From Streptomyces rimosus (GTDB lineage Bacteria; Actinomycetota; Actinomycetes; Streptomycetales; Streptomycetaceae), in NCBI RefSeq assembly GCF_008704655.1, contig NZ_CP023688.1, positions 6,950,001 through 7,014,000 on the forward strand: a stretch of DNA of 64,000 nt, written 5' to 3'. The notes below the pieces were generated by a model. That model was not told the origin of the DNA, ran no database searches, and saw only the letters and a list, made by a program, of their open reading frames with translations. Within the stretch, counting starts at the first letter, position 1. Each line of letters opens with the position of its first letter. The translations under genes and the position numbers were made by a program. Of this stretch, positions 38,201 to 47,373 are shown piece by piece.

Positions 38201-38389
38201 GGAAAGCCGCCCACGGCGCGGGCTCGGGGACACGTAGGGGTCTCCCCGCAGGCGACCGAAGCCCCGGTTGCGTCCGACCTATCGGCCGCTCCAGGCGCCG
38301 AGGAGTGACCCCTGCGGGGCCCCGAGCCCCACCCACCGAACCCGAAGCGTCAAGGCGAACCCCCACCGGGGCAACCGCACCCCCACCGG
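38201..38389 (-). repeat. Dispersed intergenic repeat, copy C
   Basis: About 189 bases whose reverse complement matches 15290-15507 nearly base for base, apart from the missing 31-base hairpin and some changes in the core. It opposes copy B 200-250 bases away, so the B and C cores form an inverted pair. Confidence 0.8.
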
Positions 38390-38481
38390 GCAGCACCGCA
38401 AACCCACCACCCCCCAACAGCCGACCCACCCACAGGGGGTGAACGAGAGGCAGGCCGGGGGGACGCGTAGGCTCGTGGGTC

Positions 38482-39495
38482 GTGAGGATGGGTGCGAAGC
38501 GGGTGGAGTGCGGCGAGCTGGTGTGTGCCGTGCGGGACCTGGTCAAGACGTACCCCGCGGTGCGCGGGCGGCGAGGGGCGGCGGGGGCGCCGGCGGTTCG
38601 GGCGAGTGACGGGATCAGTCTGGACGTACGGCGGGGCGAGATCTTCGGGCTGCTCGGCCCGAACGGTGCCGGCAAGTCGACCCTGGTGCGCCAGCTGACC
38701 GGCCTGCTGCGCCCGGATTCCGGCAGCGTCACCGTGCTGGGGCACGACCTCGTGCGGTATCCGGAGCGCGCGGCGCGGCTGCTCGGCTATCTGGGGCAGG
38801 AGTCGAGTGCCCTGGACGAGATGACCGTCGCGCTGGCCGTGGAGACCACCGGCCGCCTGCGCGGCCTGACGGCGCGGGACGCGCGCGCGGAGCGGGACGC
38901 GGTCGTGGGGGAGCTGGGGCTCGACGATATCGCCGGGCGCCCGCTCAAGCGGCTTTCCGGCGGCCAGCGCCGCCTCGCATGCTTCGCCGCCGTACTCGTC
39001 GGCGAGCGTCCGCTGCTGGTTCTGGACGAGCCGACCACCGGCATGGACCCCGTGGCGCGCCGCGCCGTGTGGGCGGCCGTGGACCGCCGGAGGGCGGACC
39101 GCGGCGCCACCGTGCTGCTCGTGACGCACAACGTGATCGAGGCGGAGAGCGTGCTCGACCGGGTCGCGGTGATCGACCGCGGCCGGGTCATCGCCTGCGA
39201 CACGCCCGGCGGGCTGAAGGGCCTGGTGGGGGAAGAGGTCCGGCTGGAGCTGGTGTGGCGGGAGCGGGCGCCGCTGGACGTGCCCGAGGTGGCGGCGCTC
39301 GGCGCGGCCGCGCGGGCCAGCGGGCGGCGCTGGACGCTGCGGCTGCCGCCGGACCGCGCGCGGGAGGCGGTGGCGGCCGTGACGGCCGGCCCGGCCTTCG
39401 CCGCGCTGGACGACTTCACGCTCGCGACGCCGAGCCTGGAAGATGTGTATCTCGCGCTGGGGGGCCGTACGGAGGAAGGCTTGGTGAAGGCGTGA
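38482..39495 (+). CDS. ABC transporter ATP-binding protein
   Basis: 337-aa ATPase of an ABC exporter of the ABC-2 type (DrrA/CcmA-like). Walker A GPNGAGKST, signature LSGGQRR, Walker B PLLVLDEPT and switch His in VTHNV are all present, with a C-terminal extension of about 100 residues typical of this group. A TAGGCT hexamer (38468-38473) lies 8 bases before GTG 38482 and there is no Shine-Dalgarno. The stop overlaps the permease start (GTGA). Cargo unknown. Confidence 0.92.
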   Translation: MRMGAKRVECGELVCAVRDLVKTYPAVRGRRGAAGAPAVRASDGISLDVRRGEIFGLLGPNGAGKSTLVRQLTGLLRPDSGSVTVLGHDLVRYPERAARLLGYLGQESSALDEMTVALAVETTGRLRGLTARDARAERDAVVGELGLDDIAGRPLKRLSGGQRRLACFAAVLVGERPLLVLDEPTTGMDPVARRAVWAAVDRRRADRGATVLLVTHNVIEAESVLDRVAVIDRGRVIACDTPGGLKGLVGEEVRLELVWRERAPLDVPEVAALGAAARASGRRWTLRLPPDRAREAVAAVTAGPAFAALDDFTLATPSLEDVYLALGGRTEEGLVKA

Positions 39496-40364
39496 GCGTG
39501 GTTCCCGCCGAGGCGGACGCGGTGCCGGGGACGGCGGCGGAGACGGTGGCCCGGGCTGCGACCGGGACCGGGGAGGCGACTCGTGCCGAGGACGTGACCG
39601 GCATCGTCGTGGCCCCGCTGGCGCCCCGGGCGCGCCTGTTCCCCGCGCTGAGTGCCGTCTACCTTGCCCAGCTGTCGCGGGCCCGCGTGGCCCGTATCCC
39701 GCTGCTGTTCGTGGCGACCTTCCAGTCCATCGGGATCATGGTCCTGATGCGCGGCGTGGTGGACGGCGGCGACGCCGCACGGGCCGTCGTCTCGGGCTCC
39801 AGCGTGCTGGTCGTGGCGTTCGTGGCGCTGAACCTGCTGGCGCAGTACTTCGGTCAGCTGCGGGCCGGCGGCGGGCTCGACCACTACGCCACGCTGCCGG
39901 TGCCGCCGGCCGCCGTGGTGCTCGGCGCGGCCGCCGCGTACGCCTCGTTCACCGCGCCGGGCACGGTGGTCACGGCCGTGACCGGCTGTCTGCTGTTCCA
40001 GCTGCCGATGGCGCACCTGTGGGTGCTGATCGCGGTCATCCCGCTGGCCGGTGCCGCCCTCGCGGGGCTCGGCGCCGCGCTCGGCCTGCTCGCGCCCCGC
40101 CCCGAACTGGCCACGCTGTGCGGCCAGTTGGGCATGTCCGCGGCCCTGCTGCTGGGCGTGCTGCCGGCCGCCGGGCTGCCCGCGCCGATCTCGTACGCGC
40201 GTGACCTGCTGCCGTCCACGTACGGCGTCGAGGCCCTGGCGCGTGGTTTCGACGCCCACCCGGACTGGCTGGCGGTCGTCGCGGACCTGGGCGTCTGCGC
40301 GGCCGTGGGCGTGCTGTCGCTGGCGGTGGCGGCCTGGGCGTACCGCCGGGCGGCCGTACGGTGA
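39492..40364 (+). CDS. ABC-2 type transporter permease
   Basis: 290-aa membrane component paired with the preceding ATPase. A hydrophilic N-terminus of about 45 residues precedes about six hydrophobic segments (first near 65-85, last at the C-terminus VGVLSLAVAAWAYRR). GTG 39492 overlaps the ATPase stop, so the two are coupled. The next frame also begins by GTGA overlap at 40361, but I prefer a later start for that gene. Confidence 0.88.
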   Translation: MSVVPAEADAVPGTAAETVARAATGTGEATRAEDVTGIVVAPLAPRARLFPALSAVYLAQLSRARVARIPLLFVATFQSIGIMVLMRGVVDGGDAARAVVSGSSVLVVAFVALNLLAQYFGQLRAGGGLDHYATLPVPPAAVVLGAAAAYASFTAPGTVVTAVTGCLLFQLPMAHLWVLIAVIPLAGAALAGLGAALGLLAPRPELATLCGQLGMSAALLLGVLPAAGLPAPISYARDLLPSTYGVEALARGFDAHPDWLAVVADLGVCAAVGVLSLAVAAWAYRRAAVR

Positions 40365-40465
40365 CGGACCCGGCGGATCACGGGAGCCGGCCGGACGGGT
40401 GCGGGCAGACCGGCGGGAACCGGTCGCGGCCCCGGCCTCCCGCCGACGGCACCGTGTCCACCTGG

Positions 40466-40471
40466 CACGAT
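40466..40471 (+). promoter_or_regulatory. -10 hexamer CACGAT before the DUF2567-like gene
   Basis: CACGAT ends 6 bases before GTG 40478, with no Shine-Dalgarno; predicted leaderless start. Confidence 0.45.
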
Positions 40472-40477
40472 GACGGG

Positions 40478-41218
40478 GTGACCGCACCACAGACGCCGCC
40501 CAACGATCAGCCGTCCCAGGACGGGCCGTCCGACGGCCGACCGCACGAGAACCAGCCGCCCGAGCGCGCGTACGACCCCTGGGCCGCTTCGGCCGGGACA
40601 GCCCAGGGGGCGAACGCCGTTTCGACCACCGAGGGGACCGCCGTGCAGGACCGGGCCGAGTTCCGCCGGGAGCTGCGTGAGGCGGCGCTGATCGCGATCG
40701 TGGCGACGGTGTGCGGAGCGCTGCTGGGCGTCCTGTGGGCGTGGCTGGCGCCGCACGTCCCGCTGATCGCGGACGGCAGCGGCAATGTCTATCTCAAGAA
40801 CAGCGAGGGCGAGGAGTCCATCGGCGGGGACGGCACGTTCGTCCTGCTGGGCCTTGGCTTCGGGGTGCTGTGCGCGCTGGCGGCCTTCTTCTACCGCAAG
40901 GGCGGCGGCATCCCGCTGGTGGTGGCGCTGACGGTGGGCGGGCTGCTCGGTTCAGTGGTGGCCTGGCGGCTCGGTATGTACATGGGCCCGACGTCGGACC
41001 TGGCGGCACGGGCCGCGGAGGTCGGCAAGGGCGTCACGTTCGACGCGCCGCTGCGTCTCCAGGCCAAGGGCGCGCTGCTCGCCTGGCCGGTCGCCGCGAT
41101 GGTCACCCACCTGCTCGTGACCGGGTTCTTCGGCCCCCGCGACCCGGAGCCGCCGATGTCGGACTGGGCCACCGGGCCCCATCAGGCGCCGCCCCCGCCG
41201 CCGTCGTCGGACAGCTGA
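40478..41218 (+). CDS. DUF2567-like membrane protein
   Basis: 246 aa from GTG 40478; an upstream start at 40361, overlapping the permease stop, is possible. The N-terminal 65 residues are disordered and Pro/Gln-rich. Four hydrophobic segments follow (ALIAIVATVCGALLGVLWAWLA, FVLLGLGFGVLCALAAFFY, IPLVVALTVGGLLGSVVAWRLG and LLAWPVAAMVTHLLVTGFF). I place it in DUF2567 from the pattern of segments and the DGTFVLLGLG region; function unknown. Confidence 0.75.
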   Translation: MTAPQTPPNDQPSQDGPSDGRPHENQPPERAYDPWAASAGTAQGANAVSTTEGTAVQDRAEFRRELREAALIAIVATVCGALLGVLWAWLAPHVPLIADGSGNVYLKNSEGEESIGGDGTFVLLGLGFGVLCALAAFFYRKGGGIPLVVALTVGGLLGSVVAWRLGMYMGPTSDLAARAAEVGKGVTFDAPLRLQAKGALLAWPVAAMVTHLLVTGFFGPRDPEPPMSDWATGPHQAPPPPPSSDS

Positions 41219-41287
41219 CGGAGGGGCCCCGGCCGTCGTCGGACGGCGGGAGCGGGCCCGCGAAGCGCGCGGGCCCGTCCCGGTCAC

Positions 41288-41362
41288 TCAGGCGGGCCGG
41301 CGCCCGTGATTGGCCTTGCCCTTCTTGATGCGCCACTTCCGCTTGCGGGTCTTCTTCGACAT
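41288..41362 (-). CDS. Ribosomal protein bL37 (24 residues)
   Basis: A 24-aa very basic peptide starting MSKKTRKRKWR and ending KANHGRRPA. The ending matches the C-terminus of the small large-subunit protein bL37 described from mycobacterial ribosomes (KANHGKRP-type). GGAGGAG (41371-41377) is 8 bases before the ATG and a promoter lies upstream. It is short enough to be missed by most gene callers. Next on the same strand upstream is ybaK. Confidence 0.8.
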   Translation of the reverse strand: MSKKTRKRKWRIKKGKANHGRRPA

Positions 41363-41381
41363 GGGCGTACCTCCTCCACGG

Positions 41382-41410
41382 GTCGTAGCGGAGGAAGCGG
41401 GAGGCGTAAA
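41382..41410 (-). promoter_or_regulatory. Candidate promoter for bL37
   Basis: On the - strand TTTACG (41405-41410), 17-base spacer, TACGAC (41382-41387), giving a leader of about 15 bases that contains the Shine-Dalgarno. Confidence 0.5.
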
Positions 41411-41464
41411 GACCTCGCACGGTGACGGCCGGGGCGTACGGGACGCATCCGGCCGCGCCCGCGC

Positions 41465-41995
41465 TCAGCCGCGCGCGATCTCCGCGAGCGTCGCCTGCGT
41501 GAGCTCCTGGAGGTCGGCGGGGGCCAGCTCGACCTCCAGCCCGCGGCGCCCGGCCGACACGCACACCGTCGCGTGCGCGGTGGCCGACGCGTCGATGACC
41601 GTGGGCAGCCGCTTGCGCTGGCCGAGGGGCGAGATGCCGCCGCGTACGTAACCCGTGCTGCGTTCCGCCGCGGCCGGGTCGGCCATCGCGGCGCGCTTGC
41701 CGCCGGCCGCCGCGGCCAGGGCCTTGAGGTCGAGGGAGCCGGAGACCGGCACGACGGCGACGGTCAGGGCGCCGTCCACCTCGGCGAGCAGCGTCTTGAA
41801 GACCTGGTCGGGGGAGACGCCGAGCGCCTCGGCGGCCTCCTCGCCGTACGACGCGGTGGCCGGGTCGTGCTCGTACGCGTGGAGGGTGAAGTCGACGCCC
41901 GCCTCGGTGAGGGCGACCGTCGCGGGCGTGCCCCCGGCGCCGGCCGGCTGCTTCCCGTTCTTCGCCTGCTTGGTCCGCTTCGGCTTCTTGGACAT
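41465..41995 (-). CDS. ybaK: YbaK/EbsC-type aminoacyl-tRNA deacylase
   Basis: Trans-editing enzyme that hydrolyses Cys-tRNA-Pro in the YbaK subgroup. 176 aa. A Lys-rich N-terminal tail of about 20 residues precedes the YbaK/ProX domain, with the conserved Lys in DQVFKTLLAEVDG, the core VVPVSGSLDLKALAAAAGGKRAAMA, and GYVRGGISPLGQRKRLPTVID. The GGISPLG loop supports the YbaK type. Confidence 0.9.
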   Translation of the reverse strand: MSKKPKRTKQAKNGKQPAGAGGTPATVALTEAGVDFTLHAYEHDPATASYGEEAAEALGVSPDQVFKTLLAEVDGALTVAVVPVSGSLDLKALAAAAGGKRAAMADPAAAERSTGYVRGGISPLGQRKRLPTVIDASATAHATVCVSAGRRGLEVELAPADLQELTQATLAEIARG

Positions 41996-42075
41996 GGTCG
42001 TCGCCCTCGTAAGACTTTTCGGGGTGGTACGGGCACGGGTCGGTACGGCTACGGACGGGACGGCCGCCCGCGTGC

Positions 42076-42888
42076 TCAGTTCGGGCTGGTGGGGTGCCGG
42101 GTCAGGTCCACCGCGGGCAGCGACGGGAGCTTACCGATCACCGCCGTCTCCTGGCGAAGGAGTTCCAGCTCCCGGGTGAGCCGGGCCGCGGTGTCCGGCG
42201 CCTCCAGGAGGTGCTGCTTGGCGGGGATGTCGAGCACGGCGGCGGCCGCGACCAGGTACGACAGCACCGACGGCTCATCGGGCAGGTCCTGGCCGCCGGC
42301 CAGGGTGCGCTCGTTCGCCCAGGCCAGCCGCTTCTGGTAGGTACGGAAGGCCCGGGTGACACCGGAGGCCAGCGCCCCGGCGCCCTCGCCCTCGACCTCC
42401 GGCAGCTCCTCCACCTCGCCCATCAGGTACGGGCCGGAGGCGTCCACCGACAGCAGTTTGAAGCGGGTGGTGCCGGTGGCCAGCACCTCGTACCCGGGGG
42501 CGTCCGGTCCGGTGCCGGGGGCCGTCCCCTCCGCCTCGGCGTTCTCGTCGGACGCGAGGCCGGTGCCGGGGGCGCCGCTCTTCTCGCGGATGGTCGCCGC
42601 GTCCGCCACGCATCCCACGGTGTGGAAGGCGCTGATCGGGTCGGGGCCGAAGCCGGCGCCGGGCCCGCCGGCGGGCATCGCCGTGCTGTCCGGCAGGCCG
42701 GGGGCGGAGGGCGCCACTTCGCGGCCGTCGCGGATCGCGACGACGCCGAACCGGCGCTCGTCCTCGGGGAGCGCGAGCAGGTCGCGCATCATGGCCCGGT
42801 ACCGCGCCTCGAATACGTTGAGCGGGAGGACGAGTCCCGGGAACAACACCGAGTTCAGCGGGAAGAGCGGTAGGCGCACGGAGGTCAC
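42076..42888 (-). CDS. Lon N-terminal (LON substrate-binding) domain protein
   Basis: 270 aa from GTG 42888. It carries only the LAN/LON domain of Lon protease: RLPLFPLNSVLFPGLVLPLNVFEARYR at the start, EDERRFGVVAI, and the C-terminal helical part; no AAA or protease domain. A Gly/Pro-rich insertion (about 60-120) is unusual. TAGGCT on the - strand (42897-42902) lies 8 bases before the GTG. An upstream start at 42963 is possible but its sequence is unlike the family. Confidence 0.85.
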   Translation of the reverse strand: MTSVRLPLFPLNSVLFPGLVLPLNVFEARYRAMMRDLLALPEDERRFGVVAIRDGREVAPSAPGLPDSTAMPAGGPGAGFGPDPISAFHTVGCVADAATIREKSGAPGTGLASDENAEAEGTAPGTGPDAPGYEVLATGTTRFKLLSVDASGPYLMGEVEELPEVEGEGAGALASGVTRAFRTYQKRLAWANERTLAGGQDLPDEPSVLSYLVAAAAVLDIPAKQHLLEAPDTAARLTRELELLRQETAVIGKLPSLPAVDLTRHPTSPN

Positions 42889-42964
42889 AGCCCGTAAGCC
42901 TAGAGCCTGTGGAGACGGGTGTGGTTCGCGGCCCGCGATCCGGCGCCCGGCGCCAGGGGACAAC

Positions 42965-42982
42965 GGCCCTCGTACGAGGGCC
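42965..42982 (-). terminator. Palindrome after the repeat-rich membrane protein gene
   Basis: Perfect 18-bp palindrome (GGCCCTCG and CGAGGGCC around TA), 33 bases past the stop of the - strand gene at 43015. Probable terminator. Confidence 0.55.
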
Positions 42983-43014
42983 GGGCGGCCCCTGGAGCGG
43001 GCGCCGTCGCGCTC

Positions 43015-44619
43015 CTACTGCCGCCGCAGCAGCCGTGACGCGCCCGCCGCGACCGTCGTCGCCAGCACCCAGCCCGTCAGAATCATGATCGCGGCCACCC
43101 ACTGGGACGCGCCGTCCGGCTTCCACGACGAGCCCTGGTAGAGGTCGATCACCGGCAGCAGCAGATCGAGGGAGTAGAGGTACGGGTTCCAGGGCGGCGC
43201 CTCGCCGGGCTTGAGCGCCGGGGGCGGGTACTGGGCGAAGTAGACCGTGCCGAGCGCCCACAGGAACGCCATCCACACCGCGGCCCGCCCAGGACGGTAG
43301 CCGTACGCCACCGTCCAGTCCTGGAGGACGCCCCACGCCTTGGCGGCCAGCGGCAGCGTCTCGCGCCGCCGCCGCTGCTTGGCGAGCAGCACCTCACGCG
43401 CGTCGGAGTCCTCGCCGCTGCGGCGCAGGGCGGCGGCGAGCATCTCGTACGGCTCGGGGGCGTACTCCGGTGTGGCGGCGGCCACCCACTCCACCCGCCG
43501 GGACAGCGGGAAGTGCCCGCGGGGGATCAGCGTCTCGTAGGTGAAGCCCGCCATCCACAGCCCGCCCAGCCCCGGCCAGCTCGCCGCCTTGTCGACCAGG
43601 TTGACGACCCGGGCGCCGGAGAGGATGACCCGCCCGCGCTGCGGCCGCTCGCCCAGGAAGCGCAGCTCGGGGGTCTGGATGCGGCGCAGCGACAGCTCCT
43701 GGTCGGGCTCCATGATGAAGCGCGCCTGCTCGAAGTCGACGGCGTCGCCGAACCGCCCGTCGTCCAGCCGCATCCCGCCCTCGCACTCGAAGCGCTGCAG
43801 GCGGGTGCCCCGGGTGGGGGTGTGGGCGATGCCGTACGGGGGAGTGGCGGCCGTGCTGGAGAACGGCGAGTTGGCCAGGCCCGCGCCGGTCAGGTACAGC
43901 GTGCGCTCGACCGTCATCTGCGGGGCGTTCAGGGCGCGGCGGCCGTACGGGTTGCTCAGCCGGCTGCCGCGCAGGCTCAGCGACACGCCGATCGTCGCGC
44001 CGCGCAGCGACAGCTCCCCGTAGGACTCCATCATCTCGGCCTGGAGGTCCTGGGCGACGGTGAGCCCGTCCGCCATCACCGACCGGCCCTGCCGGTCCTT
44101 GTGCACCACCGTCTGGTTGAGCAGCAGGTCCGTGCCGATGTGCGCGTCGGTCAGCCGGATGCCGGAGCGCACGACGCAGCGCGGCAGGTGCAGATCGCCC
44201 TCGGTGTGCAGCCGGGCCGCCTCGAACCGGGGTATCGCGCAGCCCACCATGCGCAGTGTGGTGAAGCGGCTCTCGGGCAGCACGATCTCGTTCTGGAAGC
44301 GGCAGTCGCGCAGCTCCACGAATGGCTTGATCGTGCCGCCCGCAAGGTCGAGAGTGTCGGTGATGTACGCACCCGCCAGTTTCAGCGCGGAGACCCGGCC
44401 GGGCTGCGCCGGCGGCCCCTCCAGCAGCAGGAGCGCCAGGATGCGGGCGCGCACCCGCCGGTCCGGGCCCCACCGGAACTGCCCGTGCGGGTCGTCCCTG
44501 GCCGGGTCGCCGGTGCGCAGATCGCAGGTGCTGCCGTTGCGGAACGCCTGCCACATGCTCCATTCGGCCGGGTTGAGCATGAGCTCCGCCGGCGCGTCGC
44601 CCTCCTCCGGCGTGGCCAC
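43015..44619 (-). CDS. Membrane protein with pentapeptide-like beta-helix repeats
   Basis: 534 aa. A long region (about 80-360) alternates short hydrophobic and polar units (ITDTLDLAGG, VELRDCRFQN, RFTTLRMVGCAIPR, GDLHLPRCVV, GELSLRGATIGVSLSLRGSRL), suggesting a right-handed beta-helix. Two membrane segments lie near the C-terminus (AAVWMAFLWALGTVYFAQ and WVAAIMILTGWVLATTVAA). GTG 44619 with GGGGGAC upstream. Homologues are often labelled membrane-associated oxidoreductase, but no cofactor motif is visible, so I do not adopt that. Divergent from hisD. Confidence 0.75.
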   Translation of the reverse strand: MATPEEGDAPAELMLNPAEWSMWQAFRNGSTCDLRTGDPARDDPHGQFRWGPDRRVRARILALLLLEGPPAQPGRVSALKLAGAYITDTLDLAGGTIKPFVELRDCRFQNEIVLPESRFTTLRMVGCAIPRFEAARLHTEGDLHLPRCVVRSGIRLTDAHIGTDLLLNQTVVHKDRQGRSVMADGLTVAQDLQAEMMESYGELSLRGATIGVSLSLRGSRLSNPYGRRALNAPQMTVERTLYLTGAGLANSPFSSTAATPPYGIAHTPTRGTRLQRFECEGGMRLDDGRFGDAVDFEQARFIMEPDQELSLRRIQTPELRFLGERPQRGRVILSGARVVNLVDKAASWPGLGGLWMAGFTYETLIPRGHFPLSRRVEWVAAATPEYAPEPYEMLAAALRRSGEDSDAREVLLAKQRRRRETLPLAAKAWGVLQDWTVAYGYRPGRAAVWMAFLWALGTVYFAQYPPPALKPGEAPPWNPYLYSLDLLLPVIDLYQGSSWKPDGASQWVAAIMILTGWVLATTVAAGASRLLRRQ

Positions 44620-44869
44620 CTGATGTCCCCCTTTCCCCGCTGTTCCCCGTGTCTCCCGCTCCCCCGGGCGGGTCCGTACGGTCCCGCGTACGGGCGTCCG
44701 CGTCCAGCGGTTTCCCGTACGCCCGGTGTCCCGCGCGTCAGCCCCGTCACTCCGTACGCCCGTACGAGCCCCATTCCCGCTGAGTGACCGGCTCAACACG
44801 AACCGTGAGGTCCGGTTCCGGCCGGTCTTCCGCCAGGTCCGGTGGGGTCCGCGCGGTCCGCGGTGCTGT

Positions 44870-44886
44870 GTATCACCGACTGATAC
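44870..44886 (+). promoter_or_regulatory. Candidate operator of the his operon
   Basis: GTATCA (44870-44875) and TGATAC (44881-44886), a perfect 6-bp inverted repeat with 5-base spacing, about 40-57 bases before the predicted hisD transcript start. AT-rich relative to its surroundings. Confidence 0.45.
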
Positions 44887-44914
44887 GGGCGGCCGCGCCC
44901 GGGAACGGGTCTGA

Positions 44915-44920
44915 GACACT
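44915..44920 (+). promoter_or_regulatory. -10 hexamer GACACT before hisD
   Basis: GACACT ends 6 bases before GTG 44927. The intervening GGAGGG touches the start codon and is too close to be a working Shine-Dalgarno, so hisD is predicted leaderless. Confidence 0.45.
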
Positions 44921-44926
44921 GGAGGG

Positions 44927-46249
44927 GTGATCTCCCGAATCGATCTGCGCGGTGACGCCCTCCCCGAGGGCGCCGCCCTGCGCGACCTGCTGCCCCGTGC
45001 CGAGTTCGACGTGGAAGCCGCCCTGGAGAAGGTGCGGCCCATCTGCGAGGACGTGCGCCATCGTGGGACGGCCGCGCTGATCGAGTACGCCCATCGGTTC
45101 GACGGTGTCGCCATCGAGCGCGTACGGGTGCCCGCCGAGGCGCTGGAGCGCGCGCTCGCGGAGCTGGACCCGGCCGTACGAGCCGCCCTGGAGGAGTCGA
45201 TCCGGCGCGCCCGGATCGTCCACCGCGAGCAGCGCCGCACCGACGTCACCACCAAGGTCGTGCCCGGCGGCACGGTCACCGAGCGCTGGGTCCCGGTCGA
45301 GCGTGTCGGCCTGTACGTACCCGGTGGCCTGGCCGTCTACCCGTCCTCCGTGGTCATGAACGTCGTGCCCGCGCAGGAGGCGGGCGTCGACGCGGTCGCC
45401 GTCACCTCCCCGCCGCAGGCGGAGTTCGGCGGCCTGCCCCACCCGACCATCCTCGCCGCCTGCGCCCTGCTCGGCGTGGACGAGGTGTACGCGGCCGGCG
45501 GCGCCCAGGCGATCGCGATGTTCGCGTACGGCACCGAGGAGTGCCGCCCGGTCAACCTGGTCACCGGCCCCGGCAACATCTACGTCGCCGCCGCCAAGCG
45601 CCTGCTCAAGGGCCGGATCGGCATCGACGCGGAGGCCGGGCCCACCGAGATCGCGGTCCTCGCGGACGCCACCGCCGACGCCGCGCACGTCGCCGCCGAC
45701 CTGATCAGCCAGGCCGAGCACGACACGCTCGCCGCCGCCGTCCTGGTCACCGATTCGGCCGAACTGGCCGCCGCCGTCGAGACCGAGCTGAAGACCCAGG
45801 TGGCCGCGACGAAGCACACCGAGCGGATCAGCACCGCGCTGGCCGGGCGGCAGTCCGCGATCGTGCTGGTGGACGGCGTGGACGAGGGCCTGAAGGTGGT
45901 CGACGCGTACGGCGCCGAGCACCTGGAGATCCAGACCGCCGACGCCTCCGCGGTCGCCGCCCGCGTCCGCAACGCCGGCGCGATCTTCGTCGGCCCGTAC
46001 GCCCCCGTCTCGCTCGGCGACTACTGCGCCGGCTCCAACCACGTGCTGCCCACCGGCGGCTGCGCCTGCCACTCCTCGGGCCTGTCCGTCCAGTCGTTCC
46101 TGCGCGGCATCCATGTCGTGGACTACAGCCGCGACGCGCTGGCCGAGGTCGCCCACCATGTGGTGACCCTCGCCGAGGCCGAGGACCTCCCGGCCCACGG
46201 CGCGGCGCTGAAGGCAAGGTTCGACTGGAAGATCCCGCAGGGCGAGTGA
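44927..46249 (+). CDS. hisD: Histidinol dehydrogenase
   Basis: Last enzyme of histidine synthesis: oxidises L-histidinol to histidine with two NAD. 440 aa. Zn and substrate region [23 protein letters not shown] and [20 protein letters not shown] are intact. First gene of the his operon; the stop overlaps the hisC start (GTGA). Confidence 0.97.
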   Translation: MISRIDLRGDALPEGAALRDLLPRAEFDVEAALEKVRPICEDVRHRGTAALIEYAHRFDGVAIERVRVPAEALERALAELDPAVRAALEESIRRARIVHREQRRTDVTTKVVPGGTVTERWVPVERVGLYVPGGLAVYPSSVVMNVVPAQEAGVDAVAVTSPPQAEFGGLPHPTILAACALLGVDEVYAAGGAQAIAMFAYGTEECRPVNLVTGPGNIYVAAAKRLLKGRIGIDAEAGPTEIAVLADATADAAHVAADLISQAEHDTLAAAVLVTDSAELAAAVETELKTQVAATKHTERISTALAGRQSAIVLVDGVDEGLKVVDAYGAEHLEIQTADASAVAARVRNAGAIFVGPYAPVSLGDYCAGSNHVLPTGGCACHSSGLSVQSFLRGIHVVDYSRDALAEVAHHVVTLAEAEDLPAHGAALKARFDWKIPQGE

Positions 46250-47373
46250 GCGAGCACGTGACGAAGATCGACGACCTTCCCATCCGGGACGAGCTGCGCG
46301 GCAAGTCCCCGTACGGCGCGCCGCAGCTGGACGTCCCCGTACGCCTGAACACCAACGAGAACCCGTACCCGCTGCCCGAACCGCTGGTGCGGCGGATCGC
46401 CGAGCGGGTCACCGAGGCCGCCCGCGAACTGAACCGCTACCCCGACCGGGACGCGGTCGAGCTGCGCACGGCGCTGGCCGCCTATCTGACGCGCACCGGC
46501 GGCCATGAGGTCACCGCCGCGAACGTCTGGGCCGCCAACGGCTCCAACGAGGTCATCCAGCAGCTGCTCCAGACCTTCGGCGGGCCCGGCCGCACCGCCA
46601 TCGGCTTCGAGCCCTCGTACTCGATGCACGGCCTGATCTCCCGCGGCACCGGCACCGGCTGGCTCTCCGGCCCGCGCAACGACGACTTCACCATCGACGT
46701 GGAGGCCGCCGTCGCGGCCATCGGCGAGCACCGGCCCGACGTGGTCTTCATCTGCTCGCCCAACAACCCCACCGGCACCGCCGTCGCCGCCGAAACGGTT
46801 CTCGCGCTGTACGAGGCCGCGCAGGCGGCCCGCGCCGACACCGGCGGCGCGCTGGTCGTGGTGGACGAGGCGTACGGCGAGTTCAGCCACCGCCCCTCGC
46901 TGCTCCCGCTGATCGAGGGCCGCCCCAACCTGGTCGTCTCGCGCACCATGTCCAAGGCGTTCGGCGCCGCCGGCCTGCGCCTGGGCTATCTGGCCGCCGA
47001 CCCCGCCGTGGTCGACGCCGTCCAGCTCGTCCGCCTGCCGTACCACCTCTCGTCCGTCACCCAGGCCACCGCGCTCGCCGCCCTGGAGCACACCGACACG
47101 CTCCTGAAGTACGTCGAGCAGCTCAAGGCCGAGCGCGACCGGCTGGTGGACGAGCTGCGCGCCATCGGCTGCGAGGTGGTCGACTCGGACGCCAACTTCG
47201 TCCAGTTCGGGCGGTTCGAGGACCAGCACGCCACCTGGCAGGCCATCCTCGACCAGGGCGTCCTGGTCCGTGACAACGGTGTACCGGGCTGGCTGCGGGT
47301 CACCGCGGGAACCCCGGCCGAGAACGACGCGTTTCTCGACGCGGTCCGTGCAGTACTGAAGGAGAACCGATGA
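46246..47373 (+). CDS. hisC: Histidinol-phosphate aminotransferase
   Basis: PLP-dependent transaminase of the histidine pathway. 375 aa from GTG 46246, overlapping hisD; GTG 46258 is an alternative. Family N-terminus [14 protein letters not shown], cofactor Asn in [10 protein letters not shown], Schiff-base Lys in [17 protein letters not shown]. Stop overlaps the hisB start (ATGA). Confidence 0.96.
   Translation: MSEHVTKIDDLPIRDELRGKSPYGAPQLDVPVRLNTNENPYPLPEPLVRRIAERVTEAARELNRYPDRDAVELRTALAAYLTRTGGHEVTAANVWAANGSNEVIQQLLQTFGGPGRTAIGFEPSYSMHGLISRGTGTGWLSGPRNDDFTIDVEAAVAAIGEHRPDVVFICSPNNPTGTAVAAETVLALYEAAQAARADTGGALVVVDEAYGEFSHRPSLLPLIEGRPNLVVSRTMSKAFGAAGLRLGYLAADPAVVDAVQLVRLPYHLSSVTQATALAALEHTDTLLKYVEQLKAERDRLVDELRAIGCEVVDSDANFVQFGRFEDQHATWQAILDQGVLVRDNGVPGWLRVTAGTPAENDAFLDAVRAVLKENR

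Larger units (their letters stand above)
37863..38481. other. Gene-free stretch with inverted repeat copies
   Basis: About 620 bases without a believable gene. It holds repeat copy B, hairpins, and copy C in opposite orientation, then a short spacer to the ABC transporter. Long open frames through it encode repeat-derived peptides in arbitrary frames. Confidence 0.8.
44620..44926. other. Divergent gap before the his operon
   Basis: 307 bases. The left two-thirds contain repeated GTACGG/CGTACGC motifs without clear structure. The right end holds a GTATCA/TGATAC inverted repeat and the hisD -10 hexamer. Confidence 0.6.

Noticed and set aside
36531..38732. A 733-codon - strand frame across the NYN gene and the repeat region
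   Set aside because: It is a shadow of the NYN and ABC genes joined by repeat-derived peptide; no ribosome binding site or domain.
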